Shown here one piece after another: positions 55,760 to 63,534 of a stretch of 64,000 bases of DNA. Source of the DNA: [Actinobacillus] rossii (GTDB taxonomy: Bacteria > Pseudomonadota > Gammaproteobacteria > Enterobacterales > Pasteurellaceae); contig UFRQ01000003.1 in assembly GCA_900444965.1 (NCBI GenBank), forward strand, positions 1,984,001-2,048,000. The letters run 5' to 3'. Each line of letters begins with the position of its first letter. Position 1 is the first letter of the stretch. The position numbers were made by a program, and so were the translations under genes. The notes under the pieces are model-generated. The model saw only the letters and a program-made list of their open reading frames with translations. It was not told where the DNA came from and searched no databases.

Positions 55760-56176
55760 CTATTTTACCAATCCTTTGAAATAATCTTGAATATCATCAA
55801 TTAAGTCTAATTCATCTTGTTCAGTCAATTGTAAAAATGGGCGTGCAGGAATTGTGACACTTAACCCACGTCCAGCTTTACCACCAAATTGATGAATAGC
55901 CGCATAGATAACATTCGTCCCGACCAGTGCACTGTCATTATTATAAAAACTCGTGATACTACTCATTAAGTTTTCAGTATCAACAAGTGGCGTACCCTGA
56001 CGGTGTTCTATCCCTTTCCATTTAGGACGACCGCCAGATTCAAAGTTTTGTAAAACAGCAGACTCCATCGTTCCTGCCAACGAACGCATAAGCGGGGCGC
56101 GATTTGCTGTTTTTTCAGCAACTTTATTAAGCAATGCAACGACTTTATCGGCATTGTTGATTTCTATTTCAATCAA
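55760..56176 (-). CDS. Virion morphogenesis protein (Mu G)
   Basis: A 138-residue protein of the phage virion morphogenesis family: EIEINNADKVVALLNKVAE, FESGGRPKWKGIEHRQGTPLVDTENLMSSI and ARPFLQLTEQDELDLIDDI. It has a role in head-tail joining or tail completion. The 124-bp gap to F has no recognisable feature. Confidence 0.92.
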   Translation of the reverse strand: MIEIEINNADKVVALLNKVAEKTANRAPLMRSLAGTMESAVLQNFESGGRPKWKGIEHRQGTPLVDTENLMSSITSFYNNDSALVGTNVIYAAIHQFGGKAGRGLSVTIPARPFLQLTEQDELDLIDDIQDYFKGLVK

Positions 56177-56300
56177 GTGTATAGTCCTTATGAAAATAAC
56201 GCGGTTATCAGAAAAGCGATGAATCTCCCAGATCGCAAGCGATGAGATGTAATAGACTCGGGACTGTGTGCAGGTGTGGGGAGCCCTGCCTGATGACCGC

Positions 56301-57593
56301 TTATTTATTTAATAGCTTTTCAAGTTCTTTATTTCTCATTTTTCGGAATGACAAAATAAAGAGTTCATTCTCCAACACTTTCAAAACTAGCATTTTTCCT
56401 TTTTTTATAAACATATACCGATCATGAAAGTCCTTTGCAGGCAATAAATAATCGGGCGTATTAATCATATCAGGTAAATCACTATATTCATTGGCATTAA
56501 AATCTTGCCCTTCACGACTATTAAACTGCTTAATTAATGTATCATCGGATAGCCACACTGTAGATGTTTTAGCATTTATTTTGGTTTTGCTTTCTTTTGA
56601 TAAAACCCCAGCAGCAAATTTAAAGTTAAAGCTCAACTTATTGCGGATATTAACTACTTGCTCCGTAGTTAATTTGCCGTTTAATTGATTGACATCTTTA
56701 ATACTTTCAATTTCTTTTTTCAACCGTTTAAAATTATGTAAAAACTCCCCACCTATCATCTCCACTTTTGCAAATTGATGTGCCAGTTTTTCTGGGTACA
56801 AATCAAGATTTGGACGATAACTTAACCGCCCAATGTTGTAATCAAATCCCTTGTCGGTAGTGCGGATTGAACCGTCGGGTAGTTTAAAGCCTACTGTTTT
56901 TTCCACGTTGCCTTGTTTATCTGCAGGACGGTCAATCTCTACAAGGTTTTGACTGCTGTCATCGGGTTTATCTATGCCTTTGCGCTTTAAATCACGGTCC
57001 GCAAGAGCGATCACTGTGCAACGGCAATTAAACCCGTTTGGAGGATAAAAGGTTGCCCAAAATGGATCATCATAGCGGTAAATTCGCCCATGTAGTGCCA
57101 TGTGCGCAGGACGAGTGCGATTATCGCCTACCGCAGAGTATTGCCAATAAGGGCGGTTATCCACGTTATCCATCAAGCGTTGATAACGTCCGGCGGAGTA
57201 AGCAGCTTGTGTATTCACTCGAAAAATGGTATTCAAGCGGCGGGGAGTGCCGAAATATTCCCCGGTTTTCGGGTCGGCGAGCTGTTTGCCGTCAATGCCG
57301 CGGCTAACTTTTTTATCATGCGCAAAGACCCAGCCTTTTCGCTCAAACTCCGCCATGATATCCTTTTTCCATTGGGAAAAAGATATGCCATTTTTTACCG
57401 CACTTTCGAGACTGGCGTAAATATCTTTTGTCATTTCCAGGCTATCTAAACGCGCGATGGTGGTTGCTCGAGCCAGTGCGCTGTCGTAGAGCTCTTTTTT
57501 AAATACCTTGGAGGCAAGCAGTTTTTTCTGATGTAAGAAATCTACCGCCTCTTTGGGCTCAAGCCCGATTAAAAACTTAGGTGCACTAAGCAT
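56301..57593 (-). CDS. Minor head protein F with C-terminal PBECR-type nuclease domain
   Basis: 430 residues in two parts. Residues 1 to about 270 are the Mu F/SPP1 gp7 head morphogenesis domain, with signature RTRPAHMALHGRIYRYDDP and YPPNGFNCRCTV. Residues about 290-430 resemble the phage-Barnase-EndoU-ColicinE5/D-RelE-like (PBECR) nuclease domains known to be appended to such proteins: STVWLSDDTLIKQFNSREG, MINTPDYLL and a final ELFILSFRKM strand. The nuclease assignment is by pattern only. F proteins sit at the portal, so the domain could be ejected with DNA. The start overlaps the portal stop by 8 bp. Confidence 0.82.
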   Translation of the reverse strand: MLSAPKFLIGLEPKEAVDFLHQKKLLASKVFKKELYDSALARATTIARLDSLEMTKDIYASLESAVKNGISFSQWKKDIMAEFERKGWVFAHDKKVSRGIDGKQLADPKTGEYFGTPRRLNTIFRVNTQAAYSAGRYQRLMDNVDNRPYWQYSAVGDNRTRPAHMALHGRIYRYDDPFWATFYPPNGFNCRCTVIALADRDLKRKGIDKPDDSSQNLVEIDRPADKQGNVEKTVGFKLPDGSIRTTDKGFDYNIGRLSYRPNLDLYPEKLAHQFAKVEMIGGEFLHNFKRLKKEIESIKDVNQLNGKLTTEQVVNIRNKLSFNFKFAAGVLSKESKTKINAKTSTVWLSDDTLIKQFNSREGQDFNANEYSDLPDMINTPDYLLPAKDFHDRYMFIKKGKMLVLKVLENELFILSFRKMRNKELEKLLNK

Positions 57594-59208
57594 GGTTTGC
57601 TCCTAATAAATCCGCAATAAAGAGTGCATTAGCAAGATAGGCTTGATGTTGCTCACTTTGTAATTGCGGATAAATCTCGGCGAGTTTATCGCTTGCCTCA
57701 TCATAGCTTTCGCAAGCCATTAATGCCGCTACGGCGGTTTGTACAATAGGATCTAACTGCTTATTAAAATCCACATTCGCAAAGGCATCATTGAGTGCAT
57801 TATCCAACGCATCTTGAGGATCGTTGCTGTCAGGATTGGCAGTGAGTGCTGCAGACTGGCAACCACAAGGGCAACCTTTGCCGTGATGTAGTCCAGAAAG
57901 TGCGGTGGATTTTAATGCCGTTTTATCATCGGTTTGAACGTTGTTTAAAACCGTTTTTAAAATCGGTTCATCGTCCTGCGCTTCAGGAATGCCTAATTTT
58001 TCTAACGCCCAACTAACAGGAATAGGCAATCCACAGCCCACCAGTTTTGGCAACGCATCGGCGAATTGGGTTAAATCCGCAGGTTCTTTTGTATCAAACT
58101 CAAAGTGCGGAATGCGGCTTGGATCGATATTCGGATCATAGTTAATTTGACAATATGCCAAAATAATTTGCTGGGTTAGTGTCTGCGCAATTTGCTTTGC
58201 GTCACTCACCAATAAATCGCGTCGCACTTCGTTGTGCACTTGTCCGAGCGCATTGGTTGAGCTTTTGCCATCTGCGCCACTGGTGAGTGTTTGTCCTAAA
58301 ATCATGCGCGCAATGGATTTCTCGCACCAATCTACCATTTGTAAAAATGGATTAGATTGCCCTGTGCTATTGTTTGCCGCATTGTGCAATTCCACTTTCA
58401 TGCTTTCAGGCATAATACCTGCCGCGTTATGCCCAATTTGCGCCAAAGCGCGTAAAAGCGTACGCTTTTCATCAGGGGTAGCACCTGCGCCGTATTTACC
58501 GATACGGATTGGCATGCCATAAAGCTCTAAAAACTCGGCAAAATCGTGCACCGAATAGTGCTTAAACATGTACAGCCATACGAGCGTGCGATATAAGCCT
58601 TCACGGGCTAATTGCACCGAGCGCGATTTATGGGTATGTACCACCCAACCAAAGGCTCGCAACGGCTCACCAGTGGGGTTATCAGGGGTTTTAAGCAATA
58701 AATTATCGTCTTTATCAAGTCTAAACCATGATTGTGGAATATGCTTAAAACGTGCGGGCAACTGTTTGCCGTCTTTCTGCGTCCACGCAATTTCCAGCGC
58801 GGAAAAACCGTGTCCCACCGCGTCCATGCAGTCAATCAGCAAGTTGTCTGTGTAGCCAATTTGATTAAACAACGCGTCCACATCTTCAGTGATTTGCTCT
58901 TCTTGTGGCGTGGCGTCTTTAGGCGCTTTAATTGACCAATCCAGCGTTAAAATCGCGCGTTTACGCGTAGCGATATTGGCGCCGATATCACCATCTTGCT
59001 CTTCAATATCCATATAAAGCTCGTGCTGTGCGGTAATATCGCCATTTTCCGCATCTTCCATCAAGGATTTCAATTTGGCAGGCGTAATCTTATGGCTAGG
59101 GTGATCTGAAATAATTCGCCCTGCGTCTGTCACCTGCGCTTCTTCGGTTTGCGTAGGCTCAAACATCGCCTTAATTTTATTTTTGATAGTGTCGTAAAAT
59201 TTCGCCAT
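57586..59208 (-). CDS. Portal protein, Mu gp29 (DUF935)
   Basis: A 540-residue portal through which DNA is packaged. DUF935 stretches include RKRAILTLDWSIKAP, VHTHKSRSVQLAREGLYRTLVWLYMFKHYSV and FAEFLELYGMPIRIGKYG. A Cys cluster (GKGCPCGC) near 460 is common in Haemophilus versions. The ATG at 59208 (MAKFYDTI) has GGAAG at 7 nt and is preferred over one 15 nt upstream inside the terminase gene. Confidence 0.92.
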   Translation of the reverse strand: MAKFYDTIKNKIKAMFEPTQTEEAQVTDAGRIISDHPSHKITPAKLKSLMEDAENGDITAQHELYMDIEEQDGDIGANIATRKRAILTLDWSIKAPKDATPQEEQITEDVDALFNQIGYTDNLLIDCMDAVGHGFSALEIAWTQKDGKQLPARFKHIPQSWFRLDKDDNLLLKTPDNPTGEPLRAFGWVVHTHKSRSVQLAREGLYRTLVWLYMFKHYSVHDFAEFLELYGMPIRIGKYGAGATPDEKRTLLRALAQIGHNAAGIMPESMKVELHNAANNSTGQSNPFLQMVDWCEKSIARMILGQTLTSGADGKSSTNALGQVHNEVRRDLLVSDAKQIAQTLTQQIILAYCQINYDPNIDPSRIPHFEFDTKEPADLTQFADALPKLVGCGLPIPVSWALEKLGIPEAQDDEPILKTVLNNVQTDDKTALKSTALSGLHHGKGCPCGCQSAALTANPDSNDPQDALDNALNDAFANVDFNKQLDPIVQTAVAALMACESYDEASDKLAEIYPQLQSEQHQAYLANALFIADLLGANHA

Positions 59209-59210
59209 GT

Positions 59211-60854
59211 TTAATGCTTCCATTTGCTTTCGTAATCGTCAAAATCATCGTCATAACCGCCAGTCTCATTGTCCAATGCTTGCCACTCAATCGGTGCGGA
59301 TGAGCTCACTGCATTGCGCCAGAGCATTTCCAACGCATCAGGACCGTCATCATGATCCGCTTTCGGAAAATGTCTAAGTTGTGTTTCGAGAGTAGATTGT
59401 GACCGATGTAATAAAATCAGTCCGTTTGCGATGTGCGGTTGCAGGCTTTCAATACGTAACATTTTGTCGCTATTGGGTTTGGTTGCCGTAGCCGGCACCG
59501 GCTTGCCACGCGCGGCAGAGCGTTTAATCAGTTCCGTTTGTAAAAATTCTTGGAATTGCACCGTCTCCACAAACCAGCGGTGACAGTTATATTGCGTGTG
59601 CAAGCGGATCACATCTTCGATGATTAAATCAGGTACGCGTTTTTTAATCTGGGCTTCAACCACGTATAATTTGCCAGTGGCACGGTGATAACCGCCCACT
59701 AAAATGGCGCTTGGGTCACGGCTTGCTCCCGCTTTGCCCATTGATGGGTCAAGCGCACCAAAGTAAATCAAGTCGTTCGGTAGTTCCGTCCAATACTGGA
59801 TACTGTTAGCAAAAATGGCATCATCACCTGAAATCGGATCATTTTGATACTCGGAATCAAATGCCGAATGTCCATCAGACGCGCGGATTTTCATCAGATA
59901 CAAGATAGGACGGGCGAGCCAAGAGACAACCGCGCCTTTGTCCATTTCCGCTTTGTGTTGCTGATAGAATAGGTCGGAGAGTGTATCATCATCGCCGTCT
60001 TCAGATAAAAAGATGTTCTCCCATTCGTCCCACAGCGCCATGTTGTCAGGCATGCGTAAAATGGCTTTAAACCGCACGCGTTTCCAGCCTTTGGTGCTTA
60101 AAATACGGTTGAGCACGCTGTCATAATGCAAGATAGTACCCACATAAATCACATCAAACTTTTCACCTGCCGCGCCAAGTTTTAGCACGGCTTTCAAAAT
60201 CCAGTCATGCAACTTATTGCGCTGTTCCGGTGTTTGCACGGATTCATCGTTTTCAATATCATCGAGCACCACTAAATCAGGACGATACGCCCCATGACGT
60301 CGACCACGCAATTTTTGTCCTGCACCGACAGCTTCCACTTTCTGATTTTTGCTGGTTAAAATCGCCCCGGCGCGCCATACTTTACCCGGAGTTAATTCTG
60401 GAAAATCAATCGCCAAGCGCGGGTTAGATTCGATTTCAACCTTAATTGCTTCCAGCATGCCGTAGGCTTGTTCTTTGGTATCCATCGCGATGATGATGTA
60501 CTTTTTCAGATCGCACACCATATTCCACAAAGGGAATAATTGGGTACAGATAGTAGATTTAGCTTCACCACGGGGCGCGGCAATGGCTTGCCGAACGGAT
60601 TTAGTTTTATCCGAAACGGATTGCGGCAACTGCTCAAACAGGTATTCGTGTAGTTGGGATTTATGCTCGCTCCGCACATAATGCGGGAAATACGATTGCA
60701 CAAAAAACTCAAAACCATCGGGGTTGAGCACTTTGTTACGTCTTTCCACAATCGCTTGCGGGCTGTCATCCCAGCCTTCGAAATTGGCTTCGATATTGCG
60801 CTGTAAATCCGCGCGCAAGCGTTCCAGTTCGAGCTCAAATTCTTTTTTGTTCAT
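59211..60854 (-). CDS. Terminase large subunit, Mu gp28
   Basis: A 547-residue packaging motor. The ATPase part has the Walker A-like APRGEAKSTI and Walker B LVVLDDIEND; the C-terminal nuclease begins with FGALDPSMGKAG and continues with VVEAQIKK and the HDDGPDALEML acidic motif. All core motifs are intact. It follows gp27 and a 40-codon membrane peptide gene. Confidence 0.94.
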   Translation of the reverse strand: MNKKEFELELERLRADLQRNIEANFEGWDDSPQAIVERRNKVLNPDGFEFFVQSYFPHYVRSEHKSQLHEYLFEQLPQSVSDKTKSVRQAIAAPRGEAKSTICTQLFPLWNMVCDLKKYIIIAMDTKEQAYGMLEAIKVEIESNPRLAIDFPELTPGKVWRAGAILTSKNQKVEAVGAGQKLRGRRHGAYRPDLVVLDDIENDESVQTPEQRNKLHDWILKAVLKLGAAGEKFDVIYVGTILHYDSVLNRILSTKGWKRVRFKAILRMPDNMALWDEWENIFLSEDGDDDTLSDLFYQQHKAEMDKGAVVSWLARPILYLMKIRASDGHSAFDSEYQNDPISGDDAIFANSIQYWTELPNDLIYFGALDPSMGKAGASRDPSAILVGGYHRATGKLYVVEAQIKKRVPDLIIEDVIRLHTQYNCHRWFVETVQFQEFLQTELIKRSAARGKPVPATATKPNSDKMLRIESLQPHIANGLILLHRSQSTLETQLRHFPKADHDDGPDALEMLWRNAVSSSAPIEWQALDNETGGYDDDFDDYESKWKH

Positions 60855-60957
60855 CCGTTTTTAATCCAACACTAACGCTAAAAAAATAAACCAGCCCCCA
60901 AACCTTTGCAATCATTGATAGCAAGAGCAAAGCAAGTAGTAAGTAAATCACAGCCAT
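60835..60957 (-). CDS. Small predicted membrane protein (40 aa)
   Basis: The start ATG overlaps the gp27 stop (TAATG), and the stop lies 20 bp inside the terminase gene. The product is MAVIYLLLALLLLSMIAK followed by VWGLVYFFSVSVGL and a charged tail: one or two hydrophobic helices. It fills the 102-bp gap between two packaging genes. Translational coupling supports it being real; function is unknown. Confidence 0.55.
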   Translation of the reverse strand: MAVIYLLLALLLLSMIAKVWGLVYFFSVSVGLKTDEQKRI

Positions 60958-61457
60958 TATTTAAACTCCTTTTGGATTTGCACTTCCAATTCATCAAGCA
61001 TTTCTAAAAATTCAGGCAATAAGTGCGGTTTTTTGGTTTTAACCAAATTCGCCATCATTTCAATCACGCGCAGTGCAGTGGCAATCGCACTGGTTTCTGG
61101 TAACAGTTTTTTACTGGATGCAGTCATTTTGGCAAAACTGTCAGCAAGAGCACTTAAGGCTTCCACTTTCTCTGCCGTGCTTAAATCTTGGTTTTCTTCA
61201 AGTTCCGTCATTAAAGTGCGGTATTTAATTAGAAAACCGGCTAGTAACCCTTGCGCAATGTTTTCGATTCCGCCGCTTGCCATCACTTGAACATCGCGAG
61301 CCTTTTCCCAGTTGTCGCCGTCTTTTTCCGCGGCGGTTTTCCAACGTCGCGCCGTGCCGAATGAGACTCCTGCTTTTTCTGCAGCTTGTTCTAGGCTTAA
61401 ACGGTCAAAGACATAATAACGGCGCACAAACGCACGTGTTTTTTCATCGTGTGCCAT
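60957..61457 (-). CDS. Terminase small subunit-like protein, Mu gp27 (DUF1804)
   Basis: A 166-residue protein with an N-terminal helix-turn-helix (LSLEQAAEKAGVSFGTARRWK) and a helical rest, as in small terminase subunits. It is directly upstream of the large-subunit region. Two USS copies lie inside. Confidence 0.87.
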   Translation of the reverse strand: MAHDEKTRAFVRRYYVFDRLSLEQAAEKAGVSFGTARRWKTAAEKDGDNWEKARDVQVMASGGIENIAQGLLAGFLIKYRTLMTELEENQDLSTAEKVEALSALADSFAKMTASSKKLLPETSAIATALRVIEMMANLVKTKKPHLLPEFLEMLDELEVQIQKEFK

Positions 61458-61712
61458 TTATCCCCCGAATTTTAAGCGGATAAACTCAATACCGATGGCA
61501 ACCAGACCACCACCGACACCACCGGCTAAAATGGCTTGATTGCGTGTTTTCTGGCGCATATCATCTAAATCCATTTGCAAAGCTTTGACTTGCTGTTGCA
61601 GTAAGACAATATCTGTGTTTTGTTGATCCACTTTGTCATTAATGCGCTCGGTCAAACTTAAAATTAAGTCCACCTTTTCATTAATTGATTTTTTCCCTGT
61701 GCGTCTTGTCAT
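61458..61712 (-). CDS. Small coiled-coil membrane protein (Mu gp26 position)
   Basis: 84 residues: a basic N-terminus, a coiled coil (about 12-55, LTERINDKVDQQNTDIVLLQQQVKALQ) and a C-terminal hydrophobic, glycine-rich segment (AILAGGVGGGLVAIGIEF). Function is unknown. It abuts gp27 and overlaps the preceding gene by 4 bp. Confidence 0.72.
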   Translation of the reverse strand: MTRRTGKKSINEKVDLILSLTERINDKVDQQNTDIVLLQQQVKALQMDLDDMRQKTRNQAILAGGVGGGLVAIGIEFIRLKFGG

Positions 61713-61963
61713 TTGTCTGCCTTTTTATCGAGTTTAGTATCAATTTTCTCTAATTTATCCATAATTTGATTCAGTTGCGTTTCCAGTGAGCGCGTCACCT
61801 GACCTGCCATTTCTTTGGTTTGGTATTTTTCTTCCACGGTTTTAATATTGTCAGAAAGCGTTTTAAAATCCGCCTCCAATCGCTTAAACCAAAGCCCGAT
61901 AAAAAATGTGGCAATCCCCACTAAAAAGTTAAAAATCATCATGCCGCTAATTTGCACTTCCAT
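61709..61963 (-). CDS. Small membrane-anchored coiled-coil protein (Mu gp25 position)
   Basis: 84 residues: N-terminal membrane segment (FNFLVGIATFFIGLWFKRL) and a long C-terminal coiled coil (EADFKTL to KLDKKADK). The layout recalls DUF2730 proteins of Mu-like phages, but I am not certain of the family. It overlaps the Rz1-like gene end by 17 bp. Confidence 0.7.
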   Translation of the reverse strand: MEVQISGMMIFNFLVGIATFFIGLWFKRLEADFKTLSDNIKTVEEKYQTKEMAGQVTRSLETQLNQIMDKLEKIDTKLDKKADK

Positions 61964-62156
61964 TTTTCGGCTCCTTGCAAATTGTGCGATAAGTGTCGTT
62001 ATGCACTTTGATTTGACGCAGCGTTTCTGTGGTATCTTGGCGACTGGCTTTTATTACGTTAAACCCCGTACAGGCGGTGTTAGTCACGTAGGTCGTTGGA
62101 TTGCTGCAAGCTATCAATAAGCTCATTGCGGTTACGAGTAATAGTGCTTTCTTCAT
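61947..62156 (-). CDS. Rz1-like outer-membrane spanin lipoprotein
   Basis: A 69-residue lipoprotein: MKKALLLVTAMSLLIAC with the acylated Cys at 17, then CTGFNVIKASRQDTTETLRQIKVHNDTY, typical of phage LysC/Rz1-type proteins. It starts inside the Rz-like gene in another frame, the classical spanin arrangement, and pairs with it to fuse the membranes at lysis. Confidence 0.78.
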   Translation of the reverse strand: MKKALLLVTAMSLLIACSNPTTYVTNTACTGFNVIKASRQDTTETLRQIKVHNDTYRTICKEPKNGSAN

Positions 62157-62331
62157 TTTTCTTTCTCACTTCTGCATTTTTTACTTGGGTTTCTGCAGTG
62201 TCTTTTTGTGCTTTTAACGCCGCATTGGTCTTTAGAATCTTTTCGATTTCATTGTTTGCTTGTTTTAACTTAAAGGCGCCGTAGCAAACGACAATAAACA
62301 CAACGCTCGATGCGATAAAAATCCAGCTCAT
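62080..62331 (-). CDS. Rz-like inner-membrane spanin
   Basis: An 83-residue protein with an N-terminal membrane anchor (WIFIASSVVFIVVCYGAFKL) and a periplasmic coiled coil rich in Lys/Glu/Asn. Its last 77 bp overlap the Rz1-like gene in another frame. It follows the holin gene with a 4-bp overlap. Confidence 0.76.
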   Translation of the reverse strand: MSWIFIASSVVFIVVCYGAFKLKQANNEIEKILKTNAALKAQKDTAETQVKNAEVRKKNEESTITRNRNELIDSLQQSNDLRD

Positions 62332-62555
62332 TTCTCACTCTCCTTAGCTGCTTTATATGCAGACACCGCGCCTTTCGTTGCCACCAAACCGCCACCGAAT
62401 CCTGCTAAATACAAGAATAAATCAGGTACATAACCGCGGTCTAAGTAAACGCTATAAATCAACGTGCCTGCCAGAGTTAAAAAGGTTAAGAATTGCACGG
62501 TTGTTGTGGTAGATAAACGCCCATCCGCATTGGTTACAAGTTCTTTTAGTGCCAT
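62328..62555 (-). CDS. Putative holin (two membrane segments)
   Basis: 75 residues with two hydrophobic helices (VQFLTFLTLAGTLIYSVYL and LFLYLAGFGGGLVATKGAV) and a charged C-terminus, located between the lysozyme and spanin genes. This suits a class II holin that releases the lysozyme; the family looks like DUF2644 of Haemophilus Mu-like prophages. Function is inferred from topology and position. Confidence 0.7.
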   Translation of the reverse strand: MALKELVTNADGRLSTTTTVQFLTFLTLAGTLIYSVYLDRGYVPDLFLYLAGFGGGLVATKGAVSAYKAAKESEK

Positions 62556-62717
62556 TTATGCCCCCAATTTCAAATATAACGCCATAGCAGGGGTTAATTT
62601 CCCTTGCTTGCAATATGACCACGCATTTTTGCTCATAAAGTGCGGTCGGTTTTGATGCACTTTTTGTTTAGGTTTGAACCAATTAAAAATACGTTTAAAA
62701 ACACCTACAAATTTCAT
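62556..62717 (-). CDS. Small basic phage protein (53 aa)
   Basis: It starts MKFVGVFKRIFNWFKPKQ and ends MALYLKLGA; AAGGGGG lies just before the ATG, and the stop immediately precedes the holin ATG. It is rich in Lys, Phe and Trp, and the N-terminus could form an amphipathic helix. A USS lies within it. It fills the gap between lysozyme and holin; function is unknown. Confidence 0.6.
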   Translation of the reverse strand: MKFVGVFKRIFNWFKPKQKVHQNRPHFMSKNAWSYCKQGKLTPAMALYLKLGA

Positions 62718-62728
62718 TAAATCCCCCT

Positions 62729-63235
62729 TTAATCATTATCTTTTGCGCCATAACGTAAATTTTCTGCAATACGATTCACCCAACCTTTGCCATAGGTCGA
62801 AAAACGGCTTAATTTGGTATAAAACAACAATCGTTCCGCATTAAATCGCATTAAGACATCGTTTTCACTCATGGACTTAATCGCTGCAAGAGATAACGTA
62901 CCAATCACGCCATCATCCGCCACACCAACCGCGCGCTGTAACATACGGCTGGCATTGCCCATGCCATGATTGATGCAGGCGTCAAAAAATTGAAACGCAA
63001 TTGCCAACGGCATTTTTTCGCATTGATAACGTTCCCAAAAGGCTTTACGATAAATGGCTTTCGCTTGTTCACGCGTCATATCTCGCATTGCTCCGATATA
63101 ACCATTTTCTAAAGCGGTACGATGAGTAATTCCCCAGTTAGTTTCGCCGCCCGGGTCACGCGGGTCATTCACATAACCGCCTTCATGCCCCATGCAACGG
63201 TCAAACACCTGATCAAAAGTTAAAATTTTTGACAT
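62729..63235 (-). CDS. Phage lysozyme/N-acetylmuramidase (GH108)
   Basis: A 168-residue endolysin of the glycosyl hydrolase 108 family. The catalytic Glu lies in CMGHEGGYVNDPRDPGGETNWGIT; AFQFFDACINHGMGNASRMLQRAVG and VADDGVIG form the peptidoglycan-binding end. The ATG at 63235 (MSKILTFDQ) has AAGGG at 8 nt; a longer frame upstream crosses a hairpin and promoter and is rejected. There is no signal peptide, so a holin is needed. Confidence 0.9.
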   Translation of the reverse strand: MSKILTFDQVFDRCMGHEGGYVNDPRDPGGETNWGITHRTALENGYIGAMRDMTREQAKAIYRKAFWERYQCEKMPLAIAFQFFDACINHGMGNASRMLQRAVGVADDGVIGTLSLAAIKSMSENDVLMRFNAERLLFYTKLSRFSTYGKGWVNRIAENLRYGAKDND

Positions 63236-63242
63236 AAAAAAA

Positions 63243-63268
63243 GCCCTTAATGATTTTTCATTAAGGGC
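63243..63268 (-). promoter_or_regulatory. Hairpin with T-run over the lysozyme ribosome site
   Basis: A perfect 11-bp stem GCCCTTAATGA/TCATTAAGGGC with a 4-nt loop. On the minus strand it is followed by seven T and then the lysozyme ATG. The ribosome site AAGGG (63248-63244) is in the second arm. It can act as a terminator of upstream transcripts and hides the ribosome site. Confidence 0.8.
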
Positions 63269-63269
63269 A

Positions 63270-63315
63270 ATTATGAAAAAAGAAGAGAACAAGAAAGAGC
63301 CAATGGCATTCAGCA
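63270..63315 (-). promoter_or_regulatory. Predicted phage late promoter before lysozyme
   Basis: Minus strand: TGCTGAATG (63315-63307), exactly 31 nt, then CATAAT (-10 at 63275-63270). The predicted start near 63262 is inside the first arm of the downstream hairpin. It corresponds to Mu P(lys). Confidence 0.62.
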
Positions 63316-63327
63316 GGTCATCTCACT

Positions 63328-63534
63328 TTAAAATAAGTAACCTTGCACCATAACATTATCCGCCTGCGTCACAATCTTCCAGCCAACACGATCACAAATC
63401 TCATACTTCGGACATAAACTCAGCATTGCCTGACGACCACTTTTTTTCTCTTTTTGTGTCAAATAGATATATTCTGCTCTGAAACGTAAATCACGCAAAG
63501 CACGTAATGCCACAACACATCGCGGGATATAAAC
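63328..63534 (-). pseudogene. 3' fragment of an unidentified phage gene, cut by IS481 copy 3
   Basis: The frame is open from the IS edge at 63534 to the stop at 63328 (about 68 codons): ...RALRDLRFRAEYIYLTQKEK, then SLCPKYEICDRVGWKIV and QADNVMVQGYLF. A GTG at 63513 could start a 61-residue product, but the open frame runs into the IS, so it is more likely the end of a longer gene. I do not recognise the family. In Mu the activator gene C lies here, but no Mor/C helix-turn-helix is visible. Confidence 0.5.
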
